Of a stretch of 64,000 bases of DNA, positions 1-7,910 are shown one piece after another. Source of the DNA: Chromobacterium haemolyticum DSM 19808 (GTDB lineage: Bacteria; Pseudomonadota; Gammaproteobacteria; Burkholderiales; Chromobacteriaceae); contig NZ_JONK01000020.1 of assembly GCF_000711885.1 (NCBI RefSeq), forward strand, positions 1-64,000, written 5' to 3'. Position numbers and translations under genes: made by a program. Under the pieces are notes generated by a model. That model worked only from the letters and a program-made list of their open reading frames with translations. It ran no database searches and was not told the origin of the DNA. Every line of letters begins with the position of its first letter. Position 1 is the first letter of the stretch.

Positions 1-35
1 CTAACCGATACTAATTGCTCGTGAGGCTTGATCCT
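1..35 (+). rRNA. rrl: 23S ribosomal RNA, 3' end only
   Basis: The window opens inside the last bases of a 23S rRNA. The string CTAACCGATACTAATTGCTC followed by GTGAGGCTTGATCCT matches the conserved 3' terminus of bacterial 23S (E. coli has CTAACCGGTACTAATGAACC then GTGAGGCTTAACCTT). The end near base 35 is set by that comparison. The rest of the gene and the 16S lie upstream of the window. Confidence 0.93.
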
Positions 36-107
36 ATCATTTGAGTGGCTTGGGAGACTGAGCGACGAAGTGTGGATGTGCGACACAATTGAATACCGAA
101 TATATGT

Positions 108-128
108 GGGCTGATCAAAGATCAGCCC
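108..128 (+). other. Stem in the 23S-5S spacer, probable rRNA processing site
   Basis: GGGCTGAT (108-115) and ATCAGCCC (121-128) form a perfect 8-bp stem with a 5-nt loop between the 23S end and the 5S start. No U-run follows and transcription must continue into the 5S, so a processing or pausing structure is more likely than a terminator. The function is inferred from position. Confidence 0.5.
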
Positions 129-155
129 AGGCTTCTTCTAGTTTGTACCAGTTTA

Positions 156-274
156 TGTCTGGTGGCCATAGCGAGGTGGTCCCACGCCTTCCCATCCCGA
201 ACAGGACCGTGAAACGCCTTAGCGCCGATGATAGTGTGGCATTCGCCATGTGAAAGTAGGACACCGCCAGACGC
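156..274 (+). rRNA. rrf: 5S ribosomal RNA
   Basis: About 119 nt, the usual 5S length. The 5' end TGTCTGGTGG pairs with the 3' end CCGCCAGACG to close helix I, and the interior contains the conserved GTGAAACGCC and AGCGCCGATG segments. It follows the 23S by about 120 nt and is itself followed by a strong terminator, so this is the distal end of an rrn operon. End positions are good to a few bases. Confidence 0.95.
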
Positions 275-284
275 CCGATTGCGA

Positions 285-311
285 AGCCCAGCTCAGACGA
301 GCTGGGCTTTT
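285..311 (+). terminator. rrn operon terminator
   Basis: AGCCCAGCTC and GAGCTGGGCT form a perfect 10-bp GC-rich stem around the loop AGAC, followed by TTTT. It lies ten bases past the 5S and is a textbook intrinsic terminator. Confidence 0.9.
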
Positions 312-621
312 GCATTGGTGTTGTCAGATCTTGCCAAGCCTCCCCATGGGAGGCTTTCGCGCGTCTGGGGCGCGCTGGAGGCAGAGTAAGCACAACGGCA
401 GTGCCGTTTTCTCTATTTCCTTCTTGTTTCTCTTCTTTAGAGTTGTTCGAGGCTTTGTGTTCGGCAGCCTGCAGCCGGAGCGGCACTTTTCATCACCATG
501 TCCTAATTGCCTGTGCAGTGAACTAAGTCGCTAACTATCATCTAATTAGATAGTTACTAAATAAAATTAAAAAACTTTATACCACTGTACCTTTATGTCA
601 CTACACTAGGAAAGGACGCGA
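312..621. other. Intergenic stretch with back-up hairpins and an AT-rich palindrome
   Basis: No gene is supported here; the open frames have no plausible ribosome site. Two more hairpins follow the rrn terminator: AAGCCTCCC/GGGAGGCTT (336-356, followed by T) and ACGG/CCGT (395-407, followed by TTT). They could be back-up terminators for the heavily transcribed rrn operon. Further on is an AT-rich segment (about 530-600) with the palindrome listed separately, likely the control region of the carbonic anhydrase gene. Confidence 0.5.
532..556. promoter_or_regulatory. 25-bp palindrome upstream of the carbonic anhydrase gene, candidate operator
   Basis: TAACTATC (532-539) and GATAGTTA (549-556) are perfect 8-bp arms around a 9-base AT-rich centre. 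It lies 66 bp before the start codon at 622 in an AT-rich stretch suited to a promoter. The size and symmetry fit a dimeric regulator site; no regulator is identified. Confidence 0.35.
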
Positions 622-1371
622 ATGAGCGAGCATCTGTGTCGGGAAGTGAATTGCGGCGAGTCTATCGGCCGACGGACGGTGATGAAAACCGCCTTGGGCG
701 CCGCGGCGCTATTTGCCATGGGTGCCGGCGGGGGCCTGAACGGCGTGGCGTATGCGGCGTCTTTGAGCAAGTCCCAGCGAGATGCGATGACGCCGGAGCA
801 AGTGCTGGCGGAGATGGCGAAAGGCAATGAGCGCTTCCGAAGCGGCAAGCCGATGCAGCACGACTACTTGGCGCAAAAGCGTTCCAGCGCCGAGGGGCAG
901 TACCCCTCCGCGGTGGTGCTCAGCTGCATAGATTCGCGCGCGCCGGCGGAAATCGTGATGGATGCGGGCATCGGCGAAACCTTTAATTCCCGGGTTGCCG
1001 GCAATGTGGTGAATGACGATTTGTTGGGCAGCATGGAGTTTGCCTGTGCGGTTGCCGGCGCCAAAGTGGTGCTGGTGATGGGGCATACCGCCTGTGGCGC
1101 TATCAAGGGGGCTATCGATCACGTGGAGTTGGGCAATCTGACGGGTTTGCTGGCGCGCATTCGGCCGGCGGTTTCTCTAACCAAGTATGATGGCGAGCGC
1201 AGCAGCAAGAATGCGGAGTTTGTCGATGCGGTGGCGCGCAGCAATGTGCTGCATACCATTGATCAGATTCGCAAGCGCAGCGATGTGCTGGCCAAGCTGG
1301 AGAAAGAGGGCCGGATCAAGATTGCCGGCGCGATGTATCACCTGAACGGCGGCCGCCTCGAGTTTCTGTAA
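622..1371 (+). CDS. Beta-class carbonic anhydrase with Tat signal
   Basis: Zinc enzyme interconverting CO2 and bicarbonate, 249 aa. The N-terminus has twin arginines (R17-R18) followed by a hydrophobic stretch and an Ala-rich cleavage region around residue 45, so export by the Tat pathway to the periplasm is likely. The core holds the beta-class zinc ligands: C102 in SCIDSR with the D104/R106 dyad, then H155 and C158 in GHTACGA. A purine-rich site (AGGAAAGGA) precedes the ATG. It is monocistronic, with a convergent gene downstream. The exported location suggests periplasmic CO2/bicarbonate handling rather than supply of biosynthetic bicarbonate; that role is inference. Confidence 0.9.
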   Translation: MSEHLCREVNCGESIGRRTVMKTALGAAALFAMGAGGGLNGVAYAASLSKSQRDAMTPEQVLAEMAKGNERFRSGKPMQHDYLAQKRSSAEGQYPSAVVLSCIDSRAPAEIVMDAGIGETFNSRVAGNVVNDDLLGSMEFACAVAGAKVVLVMGHTACGAIKGAIDHVELGNLTGLLARIRPAVSLTKYDGERSSKNAEFVDAVARSNVLHTIDQIRKRSDVLAKLEKEGRIKIAGAMYHLNGGRLEFL

Positions 1372-1399
1372 AGGTCGTTCACGAGAGCGTCTAGGGGAT

Positions 1400-1891
1400 T
1401 TACTCCCCAGGCGCTTTCAGCAATTCTTCCATGCGGTCCTCCGAACAGACCTTGATGCCAGCTTGTCGCAACAGGCTGGCAGTCACACCTTCCCCGTCCT
1501 TGAGCTTGCCGGAAAATTCGCCGTCGTAGATGCGGAGCGTGCCGCATGAGGGGCTGTTTGCCTTCAACAGCGCCTGTCGGCAGCCATGGGCCTGAGCCAG
1601 GCGCAGGCTGGCCTGGGCTCCGCGCACAAAGGCGGCGCTGACATTTTCGCCGGCGGCGGTTTCCACCGTGGCCTGACCGCGCAGCGCGGCAGCGCCGTCG
1701 CCACCGCGCAGCTCCGCCGCGGGCCTGGGCGTAGGTAGGCCACCCATGCATTCTGGACAGGCGGGGATCAGGGTGAATTCCCGGCGCAATCGCGTCCAGT
1801 CATGTTCAGCCAGCGGTTTGGCCTTGCCGTCGTAGCGTACGGGCTGCCCCAGCAGGCAGGCGCTGATCAGCAGCGTAGGTTTCACTTCCAT
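1400..1891 (-). CDS. DUF523 family protein
   Basis: A 163-aa protein starting MEVKPTLLISACLLG, the typical opening of DUF523 (YbbK-like) proteins. Cysteines are conserved-looking: C12 in SACLLG, C45 and C48 in CPEC, and C116 in NSPSCG, a pattern that suggests a metal or Fe-S site, though no activity is established for the family. The start at 1891 is chosen because the homologous region begins there; it overlaps the end of the regulator gene upstream by 10 bp, so the two are probably co-transcribed and translationally coupled. Confidence 0.85.
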   Translation of the reverse strand: MEVKPTLLISACLLGQPVRYDGKAKPLAEHDWTRLRREFTLIPACPECMGGLPTPRPAAELRGGDGAAALRGQATVETAAGENVSAAFVRGAQASLRLAQAHGCRQALLKANSPSCGTLRIYDGEFSGKLKDGEGVTASLLRQAGIKVCSEDRMEELLKAPGE

Positions 1892-3339
1892 CGCGTTTCC
1901 AATAGCGCCGCCAGCTTGAGCGCGGCGGCGTGAAGTTCCTGTTCTTCCACTCCGGCGTAGCCAAGCACTAATCCGTTGCGGTCCACCGGGCCGATGAAGT
2001 GCTTGGTCAAAGGACGCAGCCATAGTTGCTGCCGGGCGGCGGCGGCGCTGAGTTCCCATTCATCGAAGCCGGTCGGCAACTGAGCGACCAAGTGCAAGCC
2101 GGCCTCGCCGGCGGACAGTGGCAGCGCGTCGCCCAGCGCGCGCTGCAGAGTGCCGCGCAGCAGGTGTTGCCGCAATTGGTAGAGCTCGCGCATATGCTTG
2201 ATATGGCGGGCGAAATGACCTTGTTCTATGAAGTCGGCCAGCGCGGCTTGCACCTGGTAATTGCCCTCCCGGTACAAACGCGCCTGGACGCGGCGGAACG
2301 GCTCCACCAGCGTTTCGGGCAGGATCAGGTAGCCCAGTCCCAGCGCGGGAAACATGACTTTGCTGAAGGTTCCGAGATAAATGACGCGCTCGCTGTCGGC
2401 CAGCCCTTGCAGGGAGGCGATGGGGTGGGTGGTATAGCGGAATTCGCTATCGTAGTCGTCTTCTATGATCCAGCTGTCGTGTAGCTTGGCTAACTGAAGC
2501 AGCGCTAGTCGTCGTGCCAGCGACATGACGACGCCGGTTGGATATTGATGGGACGGGGTGATGTAAATCAGACGCGGAGGCGTGGCCTGATGCGCGGGCG
2601 ACGGGGCCATGCCTTGGGCGTCAACGGGAACCGGGACGATGTTCAGTTCCGCTGCTCGCAGCGCGGCCTGCGCGCCGCTGTAGCCGGGATCTTCCACCCA
2701 GGCGTCGTCGCCGGGGTCGGCCAATAGCCGGGCCAGCAGTTCCAGTCCTTGCTGCGCGCCTTGGGTGATGACGATTTGCTCCGGCTGGCAGCGCACCGAG
2801 CGCGATAGATACAGGTATTGGCTGAGGGAGCGCTTGAGTTCGGGCAGACCGCCGTCGTGGCGGTAGTGCAGATGGTCCAGCTGCGGGCGTTGGATATGGT
2901 TTTGCAGGCAGCGCTGCCATTGGGCGTGGGGGAATTGTTTCAGCTCTGGCGTCCCAGGGGCGAAGGCGCCAGCCAGCCCAGTGGGCAGCGTGCAGTGGCC
3001 GGAGACGCGCTGGCCGCGTTGCGACAGCCCCGGGTGTTGCTGAGCGCGCTGCGGCGGCGCGGAACGCGGGCTGAATAAGGCCGCGACATAAGTGCCGGAG
3101 CCGTGACGGCTTTCCAGATAGCCTTCGGCGCCCAGTTGTTCATAGGCGTTGAGAATGGTGTTGCGGCCCAGAGCCAGTTCCGCCGCCAGCGCGCGGCTGG
3201 CCGGCAAGGGCGCGCCGCCGGCCAACTGACCGGCGCGGATCAGTTCGCGCAATAAGCGGTACAGCTGGCGAGCCAGGCTTTCCGCGCCTTGACGTTGCAG
3301 CCGCTGGCGCAGGAAATCGATCAACCACTCGGTGGACAA
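1882..3339 (-). CDS. PdxR/MocR-type transcriptional regulator
   Basis: A 485-aa chimera of an N-terminal GntR winged helix (about residues 15-80, ending ESRHGSGTYVA) and a fold-type I aminotransferase domain. The PLP-binding lysine is K327 in GTFSKVMFPALGLGY, and IIEDDYDSEF supplies the usual Asp/Tyr pocket. Members of this family sense PLP or amino compounds and often control pyridoxine, GABA or taurine genes. It is divergent from a rhodanese gene with about 90 bp between, so its operator is probably there. The target is not evident; gabTD lies only 3 kb away, but that link is speculation. Confidence 0.9.
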   Translation of the reverse strand: MSTEWLIDFLRQRLQRQGAESLARQLYRLLRELIRAGQLAGGAPLPASRALAAELALGRNTILNAYEQLGAEGYLESRHGSGTYVAALFSPRSAPPQRAQQHPGLSQRGQRVSGHCTLPTGLAGAFAPGTPELKQFPHAQWQRCLQNHIQRPQLDHLHYRHDGGLPELKRSLSQYLYLSRSVRCQPEQIVITQGAQQGLELLARLLADPGDDAWVEDPGYSGAQAALRAAELNIVPVPVDAQGMAPSPAHQATPPRLIYITPSHQYPTGVVMSLARRLALLQLAKLHDSWIIEDDYDSEFRYTTHPIASLQGLADSERVIYLGTFSKVMFPALGLGYLILPETLVEPFRRVQARLYREGNYQVQAALADFIEQGHFARHIKHMRELYQLRQHLLRGTLQRALGDALPLSAGEAGLHLVAQLPTGFDEWELSAAAARQQLWLRPLTKHFIGPVDRNGLVLGYAGVEEQELHAAALKLAALLETRWK

Positions 3340-3430
3340 AGTGGTTCCTCCATATTTTGCATGGTGGCACTGTTTGGGGTATGACTTGTCGCTTAGGCTA
3401 ACAGCATTTACAAGGCCACAGGAGAAAAAA

Positions 3431-3814
3431 ATGTTGAGTCAGCAAGATTTTTACGCCGCCAAGCTGGCGTACGAGATGGACGCCGCCGATGTCTGGAGTG
3501 CTTTGCAAGCCGGAGAAAAATTGGTGTTGATCGACGCGCGCGCGGAAGAGGCCTTCCTTAAGGAAACCCTGCCCGGCGCCGTGTCCGTGCCGCATAGAAC
3601 CATGGACGAGGCAAGCACCGCGCACTTGCCCAGAGATGCGGTTCTGGTGTCGTTCTGCGATGGCATCGGTTGCAATGCGTCGACCAAGGGGGCCATGAAA
3701 CTGGCGCGTCTTGGCTTCAATGTGCGCGAATTGCAGGGCGGCCTGGATTGGTGGGTACGCGACGGCTATGCAACCACGGAGCGAGCTGGCGTCGCCGTGT
3801 CCTGCGCATGCTGA
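3431..3814 (+). CDS. Rhodanese-like sulfurtransferase
   Basis: A 127-aa single rhodanese domain. VLIDAREE-type strand (residues 32-39), PGAVSVPH (48-55) and the active-site loop SFCDGIGCNAS with C76 (nucleophile position) and C81 are visible, followed by the GGLDWW segment typical of the C-terminal helix. The extra C81 in the loop and a SCAC C-terminus are unusual and may allow a persulfide relay or disulfide. GGAGAAAAAA precedes the ATG. The stop overlaps the neighbouring acetyltransferase region, so the two genes form a pair. Substrate unknown. Confidence 0.88.
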   Translation: MLSQQDFYAAKLAYEMDAADVWSALQAGEKLVLIDARAEEAFLKETLPGAVSVPHRTMDEASTAHLPRDAVLVSFCDGIGCNASTKGAMKLARLGFNVRELQGGLDWWVRDGYATTERAGVAVSCAC

Positions 3815-3825
3815 AGGGGACGGCG

Positions 3826-4557
3826 ATGATTGAGGCGAGCATGGCGTCGGCGGGCACGGTCAATGCCTTGGGCCAGGCGGTGGGGCTGCCGGTGTCGGAG
3901 TGGCGCGAGGCGGCCTGGCCCCCTAAGACGGATCTGCGGGGAGAGTTCTGCCGGCTGGAACCGCTGCAGGCCGAGCGGCACGGCCCAGGCCTGTTCGCGT
4001 CGATGGGCGCGGACGCGGAGGGGCGCAACTGGACTTATCTGAGCTATGGCCCGTTTGCCGCTTACGCCGACTTCTCTGATTGGCTGGCCGAGCAGCAACG
4101 GCAGCGTGATCCGCACTTTTACGCGATCGTGGACGCTGTCAGCGGGGAGGCGCTGGGCGTAGCCGCCTATTTGCGCATTGACCCGAAGATGGGCTGCATC
4201 GAGGTGGGGCATCTGAATTTCTCTCCCTTGCTGCAGCGCAGGCCGGCGGCGACGGAAGCGATGTATCTATTGATGCGTCAGGCCTTCGCGCTGGGTTATC
4301 GCCGTTATGAATGGAAATGCGACGCCTTGAACCAGCCTTCACAGCGGGCGGCGCTAAGGCTGGGTTTCCGCTTCGAGGGTCTGTTTCGGCAGGCCATGGT
4401 TTACAAGGGGCGTAATCGCGATACCGCCTGGTTTTCCGTCCTGGATCACGAGTGGCCGGCATTGCGGCTGGGCTTCGAGAACTGGTTGTCCGCTGACAAT
4501 TTCGACGCGGCGGGCGAGCAGCGTCGAACATTGGCGCAATGGAGGGGAGAGGATTGA
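3826..4557 (+). CDS. GNAT-family N-acetyltransferase (RimJ/RimL-like)
   Basis: About 243 aa. The RimJ-type layout is visible: LEPLQAERH strand near the N-terminus, GVAAYLRIDPKMGCIEVGHLNFSPLLQ (motif with the conserved I-E-V-G and the aromatic/Pro region), then TEAMYLLMRQAFALGYRRYEWKCDALNQPSQRAALRLGFRFEG, where N-x-x-S-x-x-A marks the CoA-binding C-terminal motif. The start at 3826 has GAAGGGGA just upstream; an in-frame ATG at 3808 is an alternative. Such enzymes acetylate proteins or small amines; the substrate is unknown. It is likely expressed with the rhodanese gene. Confidence 0.85.
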   Translation: MIEASMASAGTVNALGQAVGLPVSEWREAAWPPKTDLRGEFCRLEPLQAERHGPGLFASMGADAEGRNWTYLSYGPFAAYADFSDWLAEQQRQRDPHFYAIVDAVSGEALGVAAYLRIDPKMGCIEVGHLNFSPLLQRRPAATEAMYLLMRQAFALGYRRYEWKCDALNQPSQRAALRLGFRFEGLFRQAMVYKGRNRDTAWFSVLDHEWPALRLGFENWLSADNFDAAGEQRRTLAQWRGED

Positions 4558-4571
4558 TTTGGCCAGCGGAC

Positions 4572-4600
4572 TTCAAGCCGCCACGCTAGGCAGGTACAAT
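4572..4600 (+). promoter_or_regulatory. Possible promoter of the unknown gene at 4636
   Basis: TACAAT (4595-4600) is one base from the -10 consensus; TTCAAG (4572-4577) is a weak -35 at 17-bp spacing. If used, transcription starts just past 4605, which favours the ATG at 4636 over the GTG at 4603 as the translation start. Confidence 0.35.
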
Positions 4601-4635
4601 GAGTGTTTGATTTATTGAATAGATTCGCTTGCCAG

Positions 4636-6084
4636 ATGAAATCCCTGCCGCGTAATGCCCGCATCAAGGGCGAGCCGTTTTTGCCCAACCGCTTCATTTT
4701 TGGTGATGCCGTTGACGATCAGGGCCTGGAAGGTTCCGAGTACCTGATTCACACCGAAGCGCCGGCTTTTGTTTGCCGTTTGGTTGGCGACGACGACACG
4801 GACTTTCCCGGACGCGATCGCGAAGGTCTGACTAGCGCCATGCTGTTCGACGAGGCGGACAATGTGACGGTCTATGTCTGCAATCTGCGTCTGCGTTTAT
4901 TCGACTTCAACTTCAGCAATGAAGACGAGATGCCGACCGTGGGCCAGTTGCAGGCGATCTGCGACGAAGCGATGCAAGCTTATCAGCGTCTGCACAAGGC
5001 CTATGCCGACCGCGAGGCCGCGGGGCCGGTTCCGCGCGAGATGCGCACCGGCCCTACCGAGCCGCTGCCTCCGGCGGAGCGCGGTCGAGCGGTGAAGCAA
5101 TTGGTGGAGCTGGCGCGCCGCGCGGTGGATCAGCCCATGGAGCGCGCGCAGCTGGCAGGCGAGGTGCAGATGGCGCTGGCGGCCGGCGACCAGGCCGTGT
5201 TCACCGAGTCGCAACTGGCGCTGTTGTCCCAACCGGCCGCGCGTCAGTTGCTGGTCAATTGCGCGCGCGACGCAATCGCTTTCCCCGAGGTGATGCGCAA
5301 GGATGGCTCGGTGGTGTCGTTCGAACTCTGGGCCTTGCCGTTCGCGTTTTCACGCGCCCAGGGCGGCGTGTGGTGGCATTTCCCTCAGCTGGAGCGGCTG
5401 GAAGTGGCGCTGGCGGATGCACTGGAGGTGCCGGAGCAGTCGATACTGTGGATTTCGCCCACCTTGTTCTCTCTGGAGATGCTGAACGAACGCGCCTGCC
5501 AAGACCTGGTGCAGTTGGCGCCGGTGATGGATGCGGGTTGCGATTTCGCGCCGCTGGATCCGGACTCCTCGCGCGCCACATACGAGGCGGCGCGCAAGAC
5601 CAACGAGCCGCAACTGGTGCTGGCCTGGATTCCCTTCTTGGTGGAGCGCGGGGCTTTGCCGCCGGAGCAGGCGCGCCGTTTGGCGCGCAAGGCACTGGAT
5701 GCGGCGATGCCGCTGGTACAGCAGGCGGTGGGCGCCGAGATGGAATACGGCGAGGCCGAACTGTTCGCGCCCTTGCCCTGGTGGGAGGCGGTGCAGACCG
5801 GTGTACGAGCCTGGAACCGCAAGCGCCTGGGCGTGACCGCGGCCTTGCTGGCCGCGAGCGCGGGCGGGGTGCAAGAGCTGGAGGCTGTTGCGGAATATCA
5901 GCCGGAAATGCAGGGCTACGAAGTGGGCTTCCGCCTGCGCGGCCGAGAGGAAGTGGCGGCGCACGCGCCGTGGCTGGTGACGCCGGATGTGGCGCCTGAG
6001 CGCGACGAGGCCTGGCGGGATCTGGCTGAATGCCTGAAAGAGGCCGGGATTCCCCTGTCGGAGACCTTGGCCAAGTTCCACTAA
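4636..6084 (+). CDS. Uncharacterised protein, 482 aa
   Basis: I do not recognise the family. The product is acidic and soluble-looking, with no signal peptide or membrane segment. It has a beta-rich N-terminal part (residues about 10-100, including TEAPAFVCRLVGDDDTDF and VTVYVCNLRLRLFDFNF), an alpha-helical middle rich in Ala/Arg/Glu, and a C-terminal part with paired Trp motifs (VWWHFPQ, PWWEAVQ). Third-position GC bias and length make it a real gene. A GTG at 4603 would add 11 residues. The TAA stop (6082-6084) is also the left target duplication of the mobile repeat that follows. Confidence 0.75.
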   Translation: MKSLPRNARIKGEPFLPNRFIFGDAVDDQGLEGSEYLIHTEAPAFVCRLVGDDDTDFPGRDREGLTSAMLFDEADNVTVYVCNLRLRLFDFNFSNEDEMPTVGQLQAICDEAMQAYQRLHKAYADREAAGPVPREMRTGPTEPLPPAERGRAVKQLVELARRAVDQPMERAQLAGEVQMALAAGDQAVFTESQLALLSQPAARQLLVNCARDAIAFPEVMRKDGSVVSFELWALPFAFSRAQGGVWWHFPQLERLEVALADALEVPEQSILWISPTLFSLEMLNERACQDLVQLAPVMDAGCDFAPLDPDSSRATYEAARKTNEPQLVLAWIPFLVERGALPPEQARRLARKALDAAMPLVQQAVGAEMEYGEAELFAPLPWWEAVQTGVRAWNRKRLGVTAALLAASAGGVQELEAVAEYQPEMQGYEVGFRLRGREEVAAHAPWLVTPDVAPERDEAWRDLAECLKEAGIPLSETLAKFH

Positions 6085-6318
6085 GAGTGGCTAACAAAAT
6101 ACCTGATGCTGCGTTGCGCCGACTTGCCGTACTCAAGTACTGCCTGCGTCGGCGCGCCTTGCCTCAGCCGTGAAACTGATTTTTGTTAGCCGTACTTGTT
6201 CAATGTGTGCTGAGCTTCGGCGGTGCGGCCTTGGAAGGCTCTTCAGAGTGCTTGTGTACCGTGTGTACATTCCACTTCTTCTGCGCTTGCTCTTGCTCGC
6301 GAGATTTTGAACAGGTTC
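6085..6318. mobile_element. Composite MITE-like element with TAA target duplication
   Basis: A 234-bp non-coding segment bounded by TAA on the left (6082-6084, stop codon of the preceding gene) and TAA on the right (6319-6321). The left half begins GAGTGGCTAACAAAA and has an inverted partner TTTTGTTAGCC at 6181-6191. The right half (about 6192-6318) is a minus-orientation copy of the 143-bp family, ending GATTTTGAACAGGTTC. It carries no transposase. It looks like two related elements merged into one transposable unit, or one inserted at the end of the other. Confidence 0.7.
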
Positions 6319-6340
6319 TAAGCGTCGCGACTGCGGCAAT

Positions 6341-6369
6341 AAAAAACGGGCTGGATATCCAGCCCGTTT
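6341..6369 (-). terminator. Terminator of the gabTD transcript
   Basis: A perfect 26-bp palindrome (AAACGGGCTGGAT/ATCCAGCCCGTTT, 6344-6369) is followed, on the minus strand, by a T-run (the A6 at 6341-6346). It lies 18 bp beyond the gabD stop codon. Confidence 0.88.
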
Positions 6370-6386
6370 CGCATTGGCGGGGCGCT

Positions 6387-7847
6387 TTACTGGTCGATGC
6401 CGCCTAGCAGTACGTATTTGATTTCCAGATAGTCCTCGATGCCGTACTTGGAGCCTTCACGCCCCAGGCCGGATTGCTTGACGCCGCCGAAGGGCGCGGC
6501 CTCGTTGGACAGAATGCCGGTGTTGACCGCCACCATGCCGTATTCCAGACCTTCTGACACGCGGAAAATGCGGCCGATATCGCGGGCGTAGAAGTAGCTG
6601 GCCAGGCCGAACTCGGTGTCGTTGGCCATCCGGATCGCCTCTTCTTCGGAATGGAAGCGGAACAGCGGCGCCAGCGGGCCGAAGGTTTCCTCCTTGGCCA
6701 CCTTCATTCGCGGCGTAACGTCGGTGATTACCGTCGGTTCGAAGAAGCTGTGACCCAGCGCGTGGCGCTTGCCGCCTGCCACCAGTTTGCCGCCCTTGGC
6801 CAGCGCGTCGGCGATGTGTTCTTCCACTTTGGCCACTGCGTTCATGTCTATCATCGGGCCTTGAGTGACGCCAGGTTCCAGACCGTTGCCCACTTTGAGC
6901 TTGGCCACCGCGGCGGCGAACTTCTCTGCGAAGGCGTCGTAGACGCCATCCTGCACCAGCAGACGGTTGGCGCAGACGCAGGTCTGGCCGGCGTTGCGGT
7001 ATTTAGAGATGATGGCGCCTTCCACCGCGGCGTCGAGGTCGGCGTCGTCGAATACGATGAAGGGCGCGTTGCCGCCTAATTCCATCGACACTTTTTTGAC
7101 GGTGTCCGCGCATTGAGCGATCAGCTTGCGGCCCACTTCGGTGGAGCCGGTGAAGGAGAATTTCTTTACCAAGTCGCTGCCGGTCAGCACCGCGCCGATT
7201 TCGCTGGAGCCGCCGGTGAGCACCGAGAACACGCCGGCGGGAATGCGCGCGCGTTCTGCAAGCACGGCCAGGGCCAGGGCCGAGAGCGGGGTCTGGCTGG
7301 CCGGGCGCACCACCATGGGGCAGCCGGCGGCCAGCGCCGGGGCCGCTTTGCGCGTGATCATCGCATTGGGGAAGTTCCACGGCGTGATCGCTGCGGTGAC
7401 GCCGATCGCTTCCTTGTTGACCAGGATGCGCTTGTCGGCTCCGGGAGAAGGGATGGTGTCGCCGTACAGGCGCTTGGCTTCTTCAGCGTACCACTCGATA
7501 TAGGACGCGCCGTAGGCGATTTCGCCCTTGGCTTCCGAGAGCGGCTTGCCCTGTTCGCTGGTGAGGATGACCGCCAGGTCGTCCTGATTCGCCATCACCA
7601 GATCGAACCAACGGCGCAGCAGGGCGGCGCGTTCTTTCGCCGGCTTGCGTTTCCAGAGAAGGAAGGCTTCAGCCGCGCCGGCCACGGCGCGCTCGGCCTC
7701 GGCCTTGCCCATTTTGGGCACGCTGGCGATAGTTTCGCCCGTGGCGGGGTTAGTGACGGGAATGGTTTCGCCGTTGTCGGCGTCTAGCCAGGCGCCGTTC
7801 ACATAGCACTGCTGCTTCAGCAGCGCGGGGTCTTTCAAATTCAACAT
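6387..7847 (-). CDS. gabD: Succinate-semialdehyde dehydrogenase
   Basis: A 486-aa aldehyde dehydrogenase oxidising succinate semialdehyde to succinate, the second step of GABA catabolism. Visible: the TPWNFP oxyanion region (155-160), the [11 protein letters not shown] nucleotide-binding turn (232-242), general base E256 in MELGGNAPF and the catalytic C290 in [11 protein letters not shown], close to E. coli GabD throughout. One oddity is R181 in [10 protein letters not shown], where a lysine is the usual cofactor-contacting residue. It sits 63 bp downstream of gabT on the same strand and ends at a strong terminator, forming a two-gene operon. Confidence 0.95.
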   Translation of the reverse strand: MLNLKDPALLKQQCYVNGAWLDADNGETIPVTNPATGETIASVPKMGKAEAERAVAGAAEAFLLWKRKPAKERAALLRRWFDLVMANQDDLAVILTSEQGKPLSEAKGEIAYGASYIEWYAEEAKRLYGDTIPSPGADKRILVNKEAIGVTAAITPWNFPNAMITRKAAPALAAGCPMVVRPASQTPLSALALAVLAERARIPAGVFSVLTGGSSEIGAVLTGSDLVKKFSFTGSTEVGRKLIAQCADTVKKVSMELGGNAPFIVFDDADLDAAVEGAIISKYRNAGQTCVCANRLLVQDGVYDAFAEKFAAAVAKLKVGNGLEPGVTQGPMIDMNAVAKVEEHIADALAKGGKLVAGGKRHALGHSFFEPTVITDVTPRMKVAKEETFGPLAPLFRFHSEEEAIRMANDTEFGLASYFYARDIGRIFRVSEGLEYGMVAVNTGILSNEAAPFGGVKQSGLGREGSKYGIEDYLEIKYVLLGGIDQ

Positions 7848-7910
7848 GGGTTCTCCAACGCAGAGATGTCGGACTAGGCCCGCGCCGGCGGCGCGGGCAC
7901 GGCGCGGCCT

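Noticed and set aside
250-534. 94-codon frame overlapping the 5S rRNA and terminator
   Set aside because: It starts inside the 5S gene and crosses the terminator hairpin.
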